The notes: generated by a model from the letters alone, not told the origin. Positions 1 to 5,760 are shown, counted from the first letter of the stretch. The stretch: 7,195 nt of DNA from Peptococcaceae bacterium UBA2264 (GCA_002347475.1 DDXI01000156.1:1-7195), one strand, 5' to 3'. Numbers and translations are program-made.

Positions 1-220
1 ACCTTTTACGCTAGCGCAAACAGTCAGCGCTATGGGACAGTTATGATCGACGTTGAAAATGGAAAGGTGGTAGATATCCTTGATTCAAGGGAATACGAAG
101 ATGTCAAAAAATGGCTCAGCAGCTTTCCTGACTTAGAATTCGTAAACAGGGACGGATCGAGGAATTATGGCGATAGCTGATTCAGGGCATAATCGCATAC
201 AAATAAGCGACCGCTTACGA
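1..220 (+). pseudogene. ISL3-family transposase fragment, frameshifted, runs off the left edge
   Basis: The first reading frame (1-180, 59 residues to a TGA) carries the pattern of the ISL3 transposase catalytic core: RYGTVMIDVENG, then a VVDIL..R segment, a KKWL..FPDLEFV segment and the NRDGSRNY stretch that corresponds to the D-R/G-S-x-x-Y region of the family. After Tyr at 166-168 the homology moves one base to the next frame. There 170-217 reads AIADSGHNRIQISDRL, matching the family's Q-I-(A/S)-D-R-F-H continuation. One extra base near 168-170 therefore broke the gene. The homology stops at about 214-218, where XRE-regulator coding sequence begins, so everything after the DR motif is missing. 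No inverted repeats can be seen. The family call rests on remembered motif patterns and is fairly, not fully, secure; the broken state is clear. Confidence 0.7.
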
Positions 221-623
221 AACAGACGCTGCCAAACCTCGGGGCGGAACAGCGCGAAAACTCGCTCGTGCTTTGAATGTTTCTCTTGATTATCTTCTCG
301 ACGACGATATTGACGATCCTAAAAGCGGGATTGAAAAAGACCCTTATCTGGCAAATATCCGCGAGACTTACGGCGCTCGTGCCGAAAATGAGGCCAGGAT
401 TCTTCTTAATAAGAATGTGGCTCTTTTCGCCGGCGGTACGTTATCCCAAGAGGCCAAGGACGCCTTCTTCGATGCGGTTATGACAACCTATGTTACCTGT
501 AAAGAAGAGGCTCGTAAAACCTACGACAGGAAGAAAAAAAAGAATAATATAAAAAAAACCGCCCTTTTAAGGCGGCGAGCAGTATTACTGTTCTTTTTCG
601 TCTGCGTAACGGAGCGGCGATAA
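207..623 (+). pseudogene. XRE-family helix-turn-helix regulator, 5'-truncated, lost natural stop
   Basis: From about 213 the frame reads YETDAAKPRGGTARKLARAL and then NVSLDYLLDDD, the second half of an XRE (HTH_3) domain. It continues into the C-terminal region seen in small clostridial phage/ICE-type regulators (ENEARILL, then ALFAGGTLSQEAKDAFFDAV, then CKEEARKTY). The first helices, including the recognition helix, are absent because the upstream sequence is transposase debris. The frame is open from 207, and a TTG at 273 could start a 116-residue product, but it has no Shine-Dalgarno and would lack DNA binding. At the 3' end the frame runs through an A8 tract (534-541) and on through a hairpin to 623. 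One base fewer in that tract would give a stop at 550-552, just before the hairpin, so the natural stop was probably lost by slippage. I read this as a dead remnant. Confidence 0.72.
551..575 (-). terminator. Rho-independent terminator pointing left
   Basis: The arms CCGCC (559-563) and GGCGG (571-575) form a 5-bp GC stem with a 7-base loop. Read on the minus strand, the stem is followed directly by eight T (complement of A8 at 551-558), the classic intrinsic-terminator layout. On the plus strand the hairpin has no U-tract right after it; the nearest T-run is at about 592-597. No minus-strand gene lies to its right within the window until 2814, so the gene it served seems to have been lost or moved. 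Confidence 0.6.
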
Positions 624-636
624 ATCATATCAAATG

Positions 637-642
637 TATAAT
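637..642 (+). promoter_or_regulatory. Candidate -10 box for the DUF456 gene
   Basis: A perfect TATAAT preceded directly by TG lies 60 bases upstream of the DUF456 start. No convincing -35 box is found 16-18 bases further upstream (that stretch is GC-rich, GCGGCG), so the call rests on the -10 alone. Confidence 0.3.
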
Positions 643-702
643 ACCCAAACTGAATAATGCGTACCAATGAGCAGCGATTAAGAACACATTGGAGGTGGGC
701 AA

Positions 703-1179
703 ATGCAGACTACAGCTTTAATATTAGCCCTGGTTTTGTTTGTTCTGGGGCTTCTGGGAACCATTCTGCCTTTTTTACCCGGCGCCATCCTCATTTACAG
801 CGGTATGTTCCTCTATGGGGTCATGACACAGTTCTCAACCCTGGACGCCAATTTTTTTCTCATCCAGGCTTTAATCCTGGTTTTAATTCTAGCAATTGAT
901 TTTCTGGCTTCTGCTGCTGGAGCCCGTCAGTTCCAAGGCAGCAGACAGGCTGTGTGGGGCGCAGTAATCGGCACTGTCCTGGGCCTGCTCATCTTCGGAC
1001 CTCTGGGAATCATCATTGGTACTTTCCTGGGCGCTGTAATAGCTGAATTTATGTACCACCCAGACTTGAACCAGGCGATCCGAGTTGGTTTCGGCACTCT
1101 CATCGGTTTTGTCGGCGGTACCATTTTAAAGTTAGGTGTTGAAATCATTATGATCATTTATTTCTTTATCAAGATCTGA
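703..1179 (+). CDS. DUF456 family integral membrane protein
   Basis: This 158-residue, very hydrophobic protein has the DUF456 (PF04306) layout. An N-terminal membrane hairpin contains the GLLGTILPFLPG motif (residues 16-27). A second segment (about 52-72) ends at a small-residue stretch with GAR. The conserved GSRQAVWGA block (79-87) follows, then a glycine-rich pair of membrane segments with PLG (100-102) and E115, and a last hydrophobic segment at 134-156. The molecular function of the family is unknown; the protein sits in the cytoplasmic membrane. The ATG at 703 has a strong Shine-Dalgarno, GGAGGTG at 691-697, five bases upstream. An overlapping open frame starting at 657 is an out-of-frame shadow. 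The gene appears monocistronic: 300 bp or more without a supported gene follow it. The length is normal for the family and no lesion is seen. Confidence 0.93.
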   Translation: MQTTALILALVLFVLGLLGTILPFLPGAILIYSGMFLYGVMTQFSTLDANFFLIQALILVLILAIDFLASAAGARQFQGSRQAVWGAVIGTVLGLLIFGPLGIIIGTFLGAVIAEFMYHPDLNQAIRVGFGTLIGFVGGTILKLGVEIIMIIYFFIKI

Positions 1180-1554
1180 GTGCTCAATCAGGTAATTCGC
1201 TATTCACCAGGCAGCCGCTCTGAAAGCTGGCGGTCAGGTGGCCAGATACACTATCCGGGTTTCTGGGAGTAACTGTTATTTGTTCTTTGAGAGAAAGCAA
1301 TCAGGATAACTATGCGAACAAAAGATAACGATATTTTTAGGACAACTTGAACTAAACGATCTGCCGCGCCTTAATAATAATCAAATAAGAGCAGATTTTT
1401 ATCCATTTCGACTAAAAACCGTTGTGATACAAATATTTTATTTTGATGTTTCAATTTTCTATTGTTATCACCTCATAATTTTTAGACAATAATTATTGCT
1501 ACCTATTGGGTAAGAAAATAATCGAAAGCAAAAATGAGAGGAAGAATTAGTATT
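1180..1554. other. Intergenic stretch with a possible small gene remnant
   Basis: No complete gene is supported in these 375 bases. The plus-strand stretch 1196-1306, between stops at 1193 and 1307, reads as a coherent peptide (AIHQAAALKAGGQVARYTIR followed by VSGSNCYLFFERKQSG) but has no start codon or ribosome-binding site; it could be the tail of a decayed small gene. ATCTGC (1359-1364) and GCAGAT (1391-1396) followed by TTTT could form a weak long-loop terminator. The AT-rich part after 1400 leads into the glyoxalase gene. TAGACA at 1483-1488 resembles a -35 box, but no good -10 is spaced correctly from it. Confidence 0.4.
1539..1544 (+). promoter_or_regulatory. Ribosome-binding site that sets the glyoxalase start
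   Basis: AGGAAG lies ten bases before the ATG at 1555. An upstream in-frame ATG at 1534 would place this site inside the coding sequence and has no purine-rich site of its own. Family members usually begin MKF, as the 1555 start does. Confidence 0.5.
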
Positions 1555-1938
1555 ATGAAATTTCAATTTGACCATAATAATATTAATGTTTTCGACCTTG
1601 AAAAAAGCCTTAAGTTCTACAAGGAAGCCTTAGGACTAATGGAGGTTAAAAGACATGAACAGGCAGAAGGAAAATTTATCCTTGTTTATCTTGGAGACGG
1701 TGCTACTCAACATAGATTGGAGCTGACTTGGTTGAAGTAGAGAACCAAAACCTATGACTTAGGAGAAAACGAATTCCACGTTGCTTTTCGTGTCGACGAT
1801 TTTGAAGCAGCCTATGAACATCACAAGCAAATGAGTTGTATCTGTTACGAGAACAAGGAAATGGGTATATATTTCATTAATGATCCAGATAATTACTGGG
1901 TAGAAATTATGCCTACCGAACTTCATTTTAAAAAATAA
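1555..1938 (+). pseudogene. Glyoxalase/lactoylglutathione lyase-like VOC protein interrupted by an in-frame TAG
   Basis: Read as one frame of 127 codons plus stop, this is a full-length glyoxalase I-type VOC protein. It shows two beta-alpha-beta-beta-beta halves: NNINVFDLEKSLKFYKEALG near the start, and VDDFEAA then KEMGIYFINDPDNYWVEI in the second half. The expected metal ligands are all present: H7, E56, H75 and E117. Codon 62 (1738-1740) is TAG, between ELTWLK and RTKTYDLGENEFH. Relatives usually have a charged residue there, so a single-base change such as GAG to TAG explains it. Nothing else is damaged and the frame is intact after the stop, ending at TAA 1936-1938. Translation would otherwise give a 61-residue half protein lacking two ligands. 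Family members detoxify methylglyoxal-derived hemithioacetals, but the thiol cofactor used here cannot be read from sequence. A recent nonsense mutation, sequencing error or UAG readthrough are all possible. Confidence 0.87.
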
Positions 1939-1962
1939 TAAATATTATTAGTTTGCTTTTTT
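1934..1962 (+). terminator. Weak AT-only terminator candidate after the glyoxalase
   Basis: AATAAT (1934-1939) and ATTATT (1944-1949) can pair around a 4-base loop. A run of six T (1957-1962) follows seven bases later. An all-AT stem is weak, so this is only a possible terminator; it overlaps the last codons and stop of the gene. Confidence 0.22.
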
Positions 1963-2264
1963 CAGACCAAGATGCTGTAATCACCTGCCAGGACCATAAT
2001 GCTGTTTGTTAAACTAATCAGAATCAAATATACAATGTTAATCCTACTCACATTATTCGCTCACTGCTTGTAGTTTATTCTTATACTAAAAGTGTACGTG
2101 AAGTAAAAATAGACCTTAATACCTTTCAAGATTCCCAAATCGAACAAGTCAATATTTTGAGAATATAACTGCAAATATTTCCTTGGCATGATAAACTAAT
2201 GATAATAAGAAGAATCATTCCTCACTGCTTAACCAAACTCGGATAACGGAGAGGAGAGGTTGTC
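1939..2264. other. Intergenic stretch, no gene seen
   Basis: Frequent stops in all frames and AT-rich sequence give no support for a gene. CTCACTGCTT occurs twice, at 2060-2069 and 2221-2230, as a 10-base direct repeat. TATACT occurs near 2082 and TTGGCA at 2183-2188, but neither is paired with a well-spaced partner box. The promoter of the zinc-ribbon gene must lie here, but I cannot place it. Confidence 0.4.
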
Positions 2265-2543
2265 ATGGCAAGAGAGTTCTTTAAAAGCAAATACTGGTTA
2301 GGAAATGGCCATCTGAGCCATAAACGCCATGTTGACATGACAGAAGAAGAGATTGCCCTGATCGCTCAATGTACCGGAGAAATCCTTGGTAAGCCTTGCC
2401 GCAACCATGTATACAGGTGTTCAGTATGTGGCAACTATGGCTGCATGCAAGAATTGATTGAACTGTGTACAGAGCAAGGGTTTAATAAAGATGAATGTCT
2501 TAACTGCGGCGCAACCGGCAGCCAGATTCCAGTAACCGAATAA
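2265..2543 (+). CDS. Small cysteine-rich zinc-ribbon protein, function unknown
   Basis: I do not recognise this 92-residue protein as a named family. It has eight cysteines: C36, C45, C52, C55, C60, C68, C78 and C81. Two CxxC knuckles, C52-SV-C55-G and C78-LN-C81-G, are 22 residues apart and look like a zinc ribbon or rubredoxin-like metal site. C60 and C68 lie between them. The N-terminal 35 residues are charged and aromatic (FFKSKYWLGNGH, MTEEEIALIAQ) and may form a separate helical part. There is no signal peptide or membrane segment, so it is probably cytoplasmic. The ATG has a strong purine-rich Shine-Dalgarno just upstream (GGAGAGG, within 2249-2259, about 5 bases from the start). It stands alone, convergent with the oxidoreductase, and is followed by the shared hairpin at 2653-2718. 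Metal binding is inferred from cysteine spacing only. Confidence 0.84.
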   Translation: MAREFFKSKYWLGNGHLSHKRHVDMTEEEIALIAQCTGEILGKPCRNHVYRCSVCGNYGCMQELIELCTEQGFNKDECLNCGATGSQIPVTE

Positions 2544-2652
2544 GCCAACGCCTTCGTTTCTGTGAAGGTCTAAGTTTCGGATGCTGGCAAATAAGGTAAT
2601 ATTGACCAAAGGTTGAGAATCATTTCTGCATGAGGAAACCACGCATCTAAAA

Positions 2653-2718
2653 AAAACGGGGTTGTTGCATCTCGAACTTGTAAAGTTTGTAAAGTTCGTC
2701 ATGAAACAGCCTCGTTTT
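2653..2718. terminator. Large bidirectional terminator hairpin between convergent genes
   Basis: Arms 2653-2666 (AAAACGGGGTTGTT) and 2705-2718 pair over 14 bp with two G-U wobbles. Inside, CGAACTT (2673-2679) and AAGTTCG (2692-2698) add a perfect 7-bp stem around a 12-base loop. On the minus strand the stem runs into the complement of the A8 tract at 2649-2656, a clean U-tract for the oxidoreductase transcript. On the plus strand it ends in TTTTATTCATT, a weaker U-rich exit for the zinc-ribbon transcript. The hairpin lies 110 bp after the plus-strand stop and 96 bp after the minus-strand stop. Confidence 0.7.
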
Positions 2719-2813
2719 ATTCATTGTGCAACTGCAGATCCCGAAAATACGGAGCCAGCTTTTGCCTCTTCAGGATTGCTCAAAAACTTAATTGAAACAT
2801 CCAAGACTTTTGG

Positions 2814-3812
2814 TCAATTTTTAATCATAAGCTCCGTTGCTCGCTTAGCCCAATTTGAGTCAGCTAGAATAGCACGTCCAACCCCGATCAAATCCGCTTT
2901 ATGCTCTGCTAAAAGCCGTTCGGCAGCATCAGGTTCTGTTATTCCACCAGTTAAAATAACCGGAATGGATACCACTTCTTTAATTGCCTGGCTCAATGAA
3001 GCAAAATATCCTTGCCCGGTTAATCCAGGCACAATATATCCTGAAAAGCCCCCGGAAACATCCAAGGCATCAATACCCGCCTCTGCAAATAATACTGCAG
3101 CCGTTTGACTGTCTTTGACAGTTGTACCACCTTCAATGAAATCCGAAACTCCCAGCCGTAACAAGATTGGAAAATCAGGACCTACCGCAGTTCTAACTTC
3201 CTGGATGACCTCCAGATGTAGACGAATCCTGTTAAGCAAACTTCCTCCGTATTCGTCGGTGCGCTGATTTGTAAGTGGTGAAATGAATTGGTTTAATAAG
3301 TAGCCATGGGCAGAATGTATCTCCACTCCATCAAACCCTGCTGCTTTAACTCGTAAGGCGGCATCGCGGAAATTAATAACGACATCCTTTATCTCATCAA
3401 TTGTTAGTTCTCTCGGTATAATTCCATTTCTGGGATTAACCACGCAGGAAGGACCTACAGGTATAGATTTAATGATATCTTCCGTAGCCATGCTTCCTGC
3501 ATGGCTAATTTCCATCATGGTTTTGGAACCGTTCTTATGTATCAGAGACGCTAACTGCCTTAAACCTTCTATAGTTGCATCATCTGCAACAGAGAGTTGT
3601 TGAGCACTCGCTTGCCCCAATTGGGTAATATAACTGTGTTCAATGATAATGAGCGAAATATAGCCCCCCGCAGATTTATCATTATAATATTCCAGTAAAG
3701 CCGGACTCACTTTACCATCCGGCGTCGCTTTCGATGTTGCCATTGGCGGCATGACTAAGCGGTTAGACAAACTGAGCAGCCCAGCCTTCAGAGGATTACA
3801 TAAATATGACAA
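2814..3812 (-). CDS. NADH:flavin oxidoreductase, Old Yellow Enzyme family (single-domain)
   Basis: This 332-residue FMN-dependent TIM-barrel ene-reductase is of normal length for the single-domain YqjM-like or clostridial group. Visible motifs are NRLVMPPMA (17-25), HAG (104-106), the HSAHGYLLNQF signature (166-176) with H166 and H169 as the expected substrate-anion ligands, DEYGGSLLNR (186-195), R219 in the barrel, TGGI (288-291), and GVGRAILAD (310-318) for the FMN phosphate. The redox-tuning cysteine of YqjM-type enzymes is absent: the equivalent PPM is followed by Ala. There is no C-terminal iron-sulfur or pyridine-nucleotide domain as in 2,4-dienoyl-CoA reductase. It probably reduces activated C=C bonds of enones or enals in the cytoplasm; the natural substrate is unknown. 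An in-frame ATG at 3849-3851 would add 13 residues, but the TTG at 3810-3812 has a near-perfect Shine-Dalgarno and matches the family's usual N-terminus. A structured leader lies upstream. Confidence 0.94.
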   Translation of the reverse strand: MSYLCNPLKAGLLSLSNRLVMPPMATSKATPDGKVSPALLEYYNDKSAGGYISLIIIEHSYITQLGQASAQQLSVADDATIEGLRQLASLIHKNGSKTMMEISHAGSMATEDIIKSIPVGPSCVVNPRNGIIPRELTIDEIKDVVINFRDAALRVKAAGFDGVEIHSAHGYLLNQFISPLTNQRTDEYGGSLLNRIRLHLEVIQEVRTAVGPDFPILLRLGVSDFIEGGTTVKDSQTAAVLFAEAGIDALDVSGGFSGYIVPGLTGQGYFASLSQAIKEVVSIPVILTGGITEPDAAERLLAEHKADLIGVGRAILADSNWAKRATELMIKN

Positions 3813-3819
3813 CGTGATT

Positions 3820-3827
3820 CCCTCCTT
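3820..3827 (-). promoter_or_regulatory. Ribosome-binding site that sets the TTG start of the oxidoreductase
   Basis: On the minus strand AAGGAGGG ends seven bases before the TTG at 3812-3810. No comparable site precedes the upstream in-frame ATG at 3851. The AAGG part can pair with an upstream TTTTGT (see the leader entry). Confidence 0.8.
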
Positions 3828-3977
3828 GTATAACAAAAGTTCTAGTTCCATTTCCAGGCTGTCTCCTCTTCGGGATTACAGAGGAACCTGACCAAGACAT
3901 CGTATTCTGATTCCCTTACCTAAAATCTGCCTATTTGTTTCATTTGCTTCGCCGTAGGTATTTGTATAGACAGCCTG
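3824..3977 (-). ncRNA. Candidate structured 5' leader of the oxidoreductase mRNA
   Basis: Read on the minus strand, a perfect 10-bp stem P1 (CAGGCTGTCT from 3977-3968 with AGACAGCCTG from 3864-3855) encloses about 103 bases. Inside are P2, TACCTA (3960-3955) with TAGGTA (3922-3917), and P3, CCTCT (3884-3880) with AGAGG (3869-3865), giving a three-way junction. Just downstream, TTTTGT (3838-3833) can pair with ACAAGG (3829-3824) around a 3-base loop, covering half of the Shine-Dalgarno. An aptamer-like fold followed by a hairpin that can hide the ribosome-binding site is the layout of a translational riboswitch or protein-bound leader. It does not match any riboswitch consensus I know, including FMN, T-box, SAM and TPP. 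The pairing is seen in the sequence; a regulatory role is inference. Confidence 0.38.
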
Positions 3978-3982
3978 CCTGC

Positions 3983-4039
3983 ATGGGGTACTAAAAATGC
4001 TTGAAGCTTTGCCCTTTAGCATCGTCCGCACGTACCCAT
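3983..4039. repeat. Nested inverted repeat (two-part hairpin)
   Basis: ATGGGGTAC (3983-3991) pairs with GTACCCAT (4032-4039) over 8 bp with one bulged G. Inside it ATGCT (3997-4001) pairs with AGCAT (4018-4022). On the minus strand the inner stem is followed by TTTTT (complement of 3993-3997), so it could act as a weak terminator or attenuator upstream of the oxidoreductase leader. Confidence 0.4.
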
Positions 4040-4096
4040 CAGGACGAACGTCATCTGTGCTTTGCGTTATCCAATTGGCATATCTACTAATACACT

Positions 4097-4113
4097 ATCA
4101 CAGCTGTTGTGAT
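4097..4113. promoter_or_regulatory. Dyad-symmetric operator-like site
   Basis: ATCACA (4097-4102) and TGTGAT (4108-4113) are exact inverted repeats around a 5-base spacer. The half-sites resemble those of CRP/FNR-type proteins but in the opposite arrangement (TCACA-N-TGTGA). It lies 174 bp before the cell-wall gene start. The symmetry is clear; its role is a guess. Confidence 0.3.
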
Positions 4114-4145
4114 TTATGAAAACTCCTCCAATACTCTCGATAAAA

Positions 4146-4174
4146 TCGATTTTAAAGTCTGTGTTGGTTATACT
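4146..4174 (+). promoter_or_regulatory. Candidate promoter of the CWB2/CAP gene
   Basis: TATACT (4169-4174) matches a -10 box at five of six positions. TCGATT, 17 bases upstream (4146-4151), is only a weak -35. Transcription would start near 4181, leaving a leader of about 100 bases. Confidence 0.3.
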
Positions 4175-4286
4175 GATATTAGTTTGATTGTGTAAACCCT
4201 CATTCGGAAATAATTATGTAAAAGCAGGAAATAAACACCGTCCCATGGAAAAACTAAGTTATAACATTTTGGAAGGGTGAAGAATC

Positions 4287-5681
4287 TTGGTTAAATCTCT
4301 AAGAAAGAAGTTGTCATTATTAATTGTGTTCTTATTACTTTTTACCCTGTCTATCCCAATTGCATCAGTCCAGGCAGCCTCTATTCAAATCATACCAGAA
4401 CGGCTTGCAGGATCATCCCGGACGTTGACTGCTGTTGAAGTTTCACAAGAAGGTTGGCCTGACGGTTCGAGTGCTGTTGTTTTAACCCGCGGTGACGATT
4501 TCCCTGATGCTTTAGCCGGTTCAACCCTGGCAGCTGCATATAATTCCCCCATCTTACTCACTGACAGTAAGACATTATCACCTGAAACTGATAGCGAAAT
4601 TACCAGGCTGCATCCCTCAACTGTCTACATTTTAGGTGGCACTGGAGCTGTATCTGCTTCGGTTGAATCATATCTGTCATCCAAGTATACTGTAAAGCGC
4701 CTTGCAGATAGTTCAAGATATGATACTGCAGCTGCTATTGCTTTATATTTAAAAGATGCCGGGAAGCTTAAGACCACAAAAGCGGTTATAGCTTATGCCC
4801 AAAACTTTCCCGATGCTTTAGCAATCTCTTCCTGGGCAGCATACAATGGTGTGCCAATCCTGCTTTCCGAGACAAATACTATTCCGGATGCCACAAATAA
4901 AGCAATAAGCAATTTAGGAATCACCCAAACTATCATCGTTGGTGGACCTGGAGTGATTAGCCCAAGTGTTGAATCTCTGCTGCCAAGTCCCACTCGTTAT
5001 GGTGGTTTAGATCGCTACGATACAGCAATGCAAATTGCTACTAGCCTTGGAACGAGTACAGAGAAAATCTTCATAGCAACCGGAAAAAACTTTCCCGATG
5101 CTCTGGCTGGATCTGCCCTTGCAGCCAAAACTGGAAGCACTATTATCTTAGTTGATAACGGCCTTCCTTCACCCGTCAGTCAATTTATATCAAAAAATAA
5201 AGATAAAATCCAACATATTTATATACTCGGAGGTGAAGAGGTAGTTCTTCCGGGATCCGTTAATTCTATTTTAAATACACAACGACAAACGGGCGATATC
5301 TCGCAGGACGAGCAAATTATTGTTGATTTGGCGAACAAGGAACGCGCGGCGGCAGGATTGAAACCATTGCAAGTGGATATGCAGTTAATGGAAGTTTCAC
5401 GCATTAAAGCCGCAGATATGAAAGAGAATAATTATTTTTCCCACTCATCCCCAAAATACGGATCACCATTTGACATGATGAGCGCGGCAGGGATTTCCTT
5501 CAGTTCCGCAGGTGAAAACATCGCAGGCGACCTAACAGCAGAGGCAGCGATGGCGGCATGGATGAACTCCGAAGGCCACCGCCAGAACATTTTGAACCTG
5601 AATTTTACGCATATAGGCGTAGGGGTTTCATACGGCACGGCATACGTTAATTATTATGTTCAACAATTCATTCAGAAATAA
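4287..5681 (+). CDS. Secreted cell-wall-binding protein: three CWB2 repeats plus C-terminal CAP/SCP domain
   Basis: This 464-residue exported protein starts at a TTG with GGAAGGGTGA (4271-4280) six bases upstream. A signal peptide is evident: RKK at 6-8, a hydrophobic core at 9-26 and likely cleavage after VQA (28-30). Three CWB2 repeats (PF04122) follow at about 38-130, 138-232 and 238-330. Each begins with RLAG, RLAD or RYGG, has an FPDALA core (72-77, 174-179, 269-274), and ends with ILGG or IVGG (115-118, 217-220, 313-316). Such modules hold S-layer-type proteins to anionic cell-wall polymers, three in a row being the usual functional set. Residues 343-464 form a YkwD-like CAP domain with H386, GEN (409-411), and EGHRQNIL (429-436), keeping the His/Glu/Glu/His cavity. 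The CAP domain's activity is unknown in bacteria of this kind. The gene stands alone between a long leader and a decayed LTD remnant. Confidence 0.95.
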   Translation: MVKSLRKKLSLLIVFLLLFTLSIPIASVQAASIQIIPERLAGSSRTLTAVEVSQEGWPDGSSAVVLTRGDDFPDALAGSTLAAAYNSPILLTDSKTLSPETDSEITRLHPSTVYILGGTGAVSASVESYLSSKYTVKRLADSSRYDTAAAIALYLKDAGKLKTTKAVIAYAQNFPDALAISSWAAYNGVPILLSETNTIPDATNKAISNLGITQTIIVGGPGVISPSVESLLPSPTRYGGLDRYDTAMQIATSLGTSTEKIFIATGKNFPDALAGSALAAKTGSTIILVDNGLPSPVSQFISKNKDKIQHIYILGGEEVVLPGSVNSILNTQRQTGDISQDEQIIVDLANKERAAAGLKPLQVDMQLMEVSRIKAADMKENNYFSHSSPKYGSPFDMMSAAGISFSSAGENIAGDLTAEAAMAAWMNSEGHRQNILNLNFTHIGVGVSYGTAYVNYYVQQFIQK

Positions 5682-5743
5682 AATTTGCCGAATCAGATGG
5701 AATATATATCGCTTTTTATGCTACCACAAATAACTCCTTCAAC

Positions 5744-5760
5744 TCCCCAAACGTTGGGGA
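5744..5760 (+). terminator. Hairpin after the CWB2/CAP gene, possible terminator
   Basis: TCCCCAA (5744-5750) and TTGGGGA (5754-5760) pair perfectly over 7 bp around ACG, 62 bases after the stop codon. There is no U-tract after it, so it is not a standard intrinsic terminator. It may slow transcription, protect the 3' end, or be a chance product of the decayed coding sequence in which it lies. Confidence 0.3.

Larger units (their letters stand above)
3813..4286. other. Divergent intergenic region rich in inverted repeats
   Basis: These 474 bases separate the leftward oxidoreductase from the rightward cell-wall protein; no gene is supported. The left 165 bases hold the structured leader. Next come a nested inverted repeat (3983-4039), an overlapping TCGTCC/GGACGA pair (4022-4027 and 4042-4047), the dyad ATCACA-N5-TGTGAT (4097-4113), the palindrome AAAATCGATTTT (4144-4155), and a promoter candidate for the plus-strand gene. 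Confidence 0.6.

Noticed and set aside
927..1157. 76-codon minus-strand open frame
   Set aside because: Antisense shadow of the DUF456 gene; proline- and arginine-rich, as expected from reversing membrane codons.
2421..2702. 93-codon minus-strand open frame
   Set aside because: Antisense to the zinc-ribbon gene, starts inside the terminator hairpin, has no ribosome-binding site and no recognisable domain.
2662..3108. 148-codon plus-strand open frame
   Set aside because: It starts inside the terminator hairpin and runs antisense to the well-supported oxidoreductase gene; the composition looks like a shadow.
3849..3851. ATG as start of the oxidoreductase
   Set aside because: No Shine-Dalgarno, and the added residues are not family-like; the TTG at 3812 has a near-perfect site.
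3855..3977. Possible cobalamin riboswitch because of GGAGAC near the 3' end of the leader
   Set aside because: Only a short B12-box-like string is present; the conserved core pattern of cobalamin riboswitches is missing.
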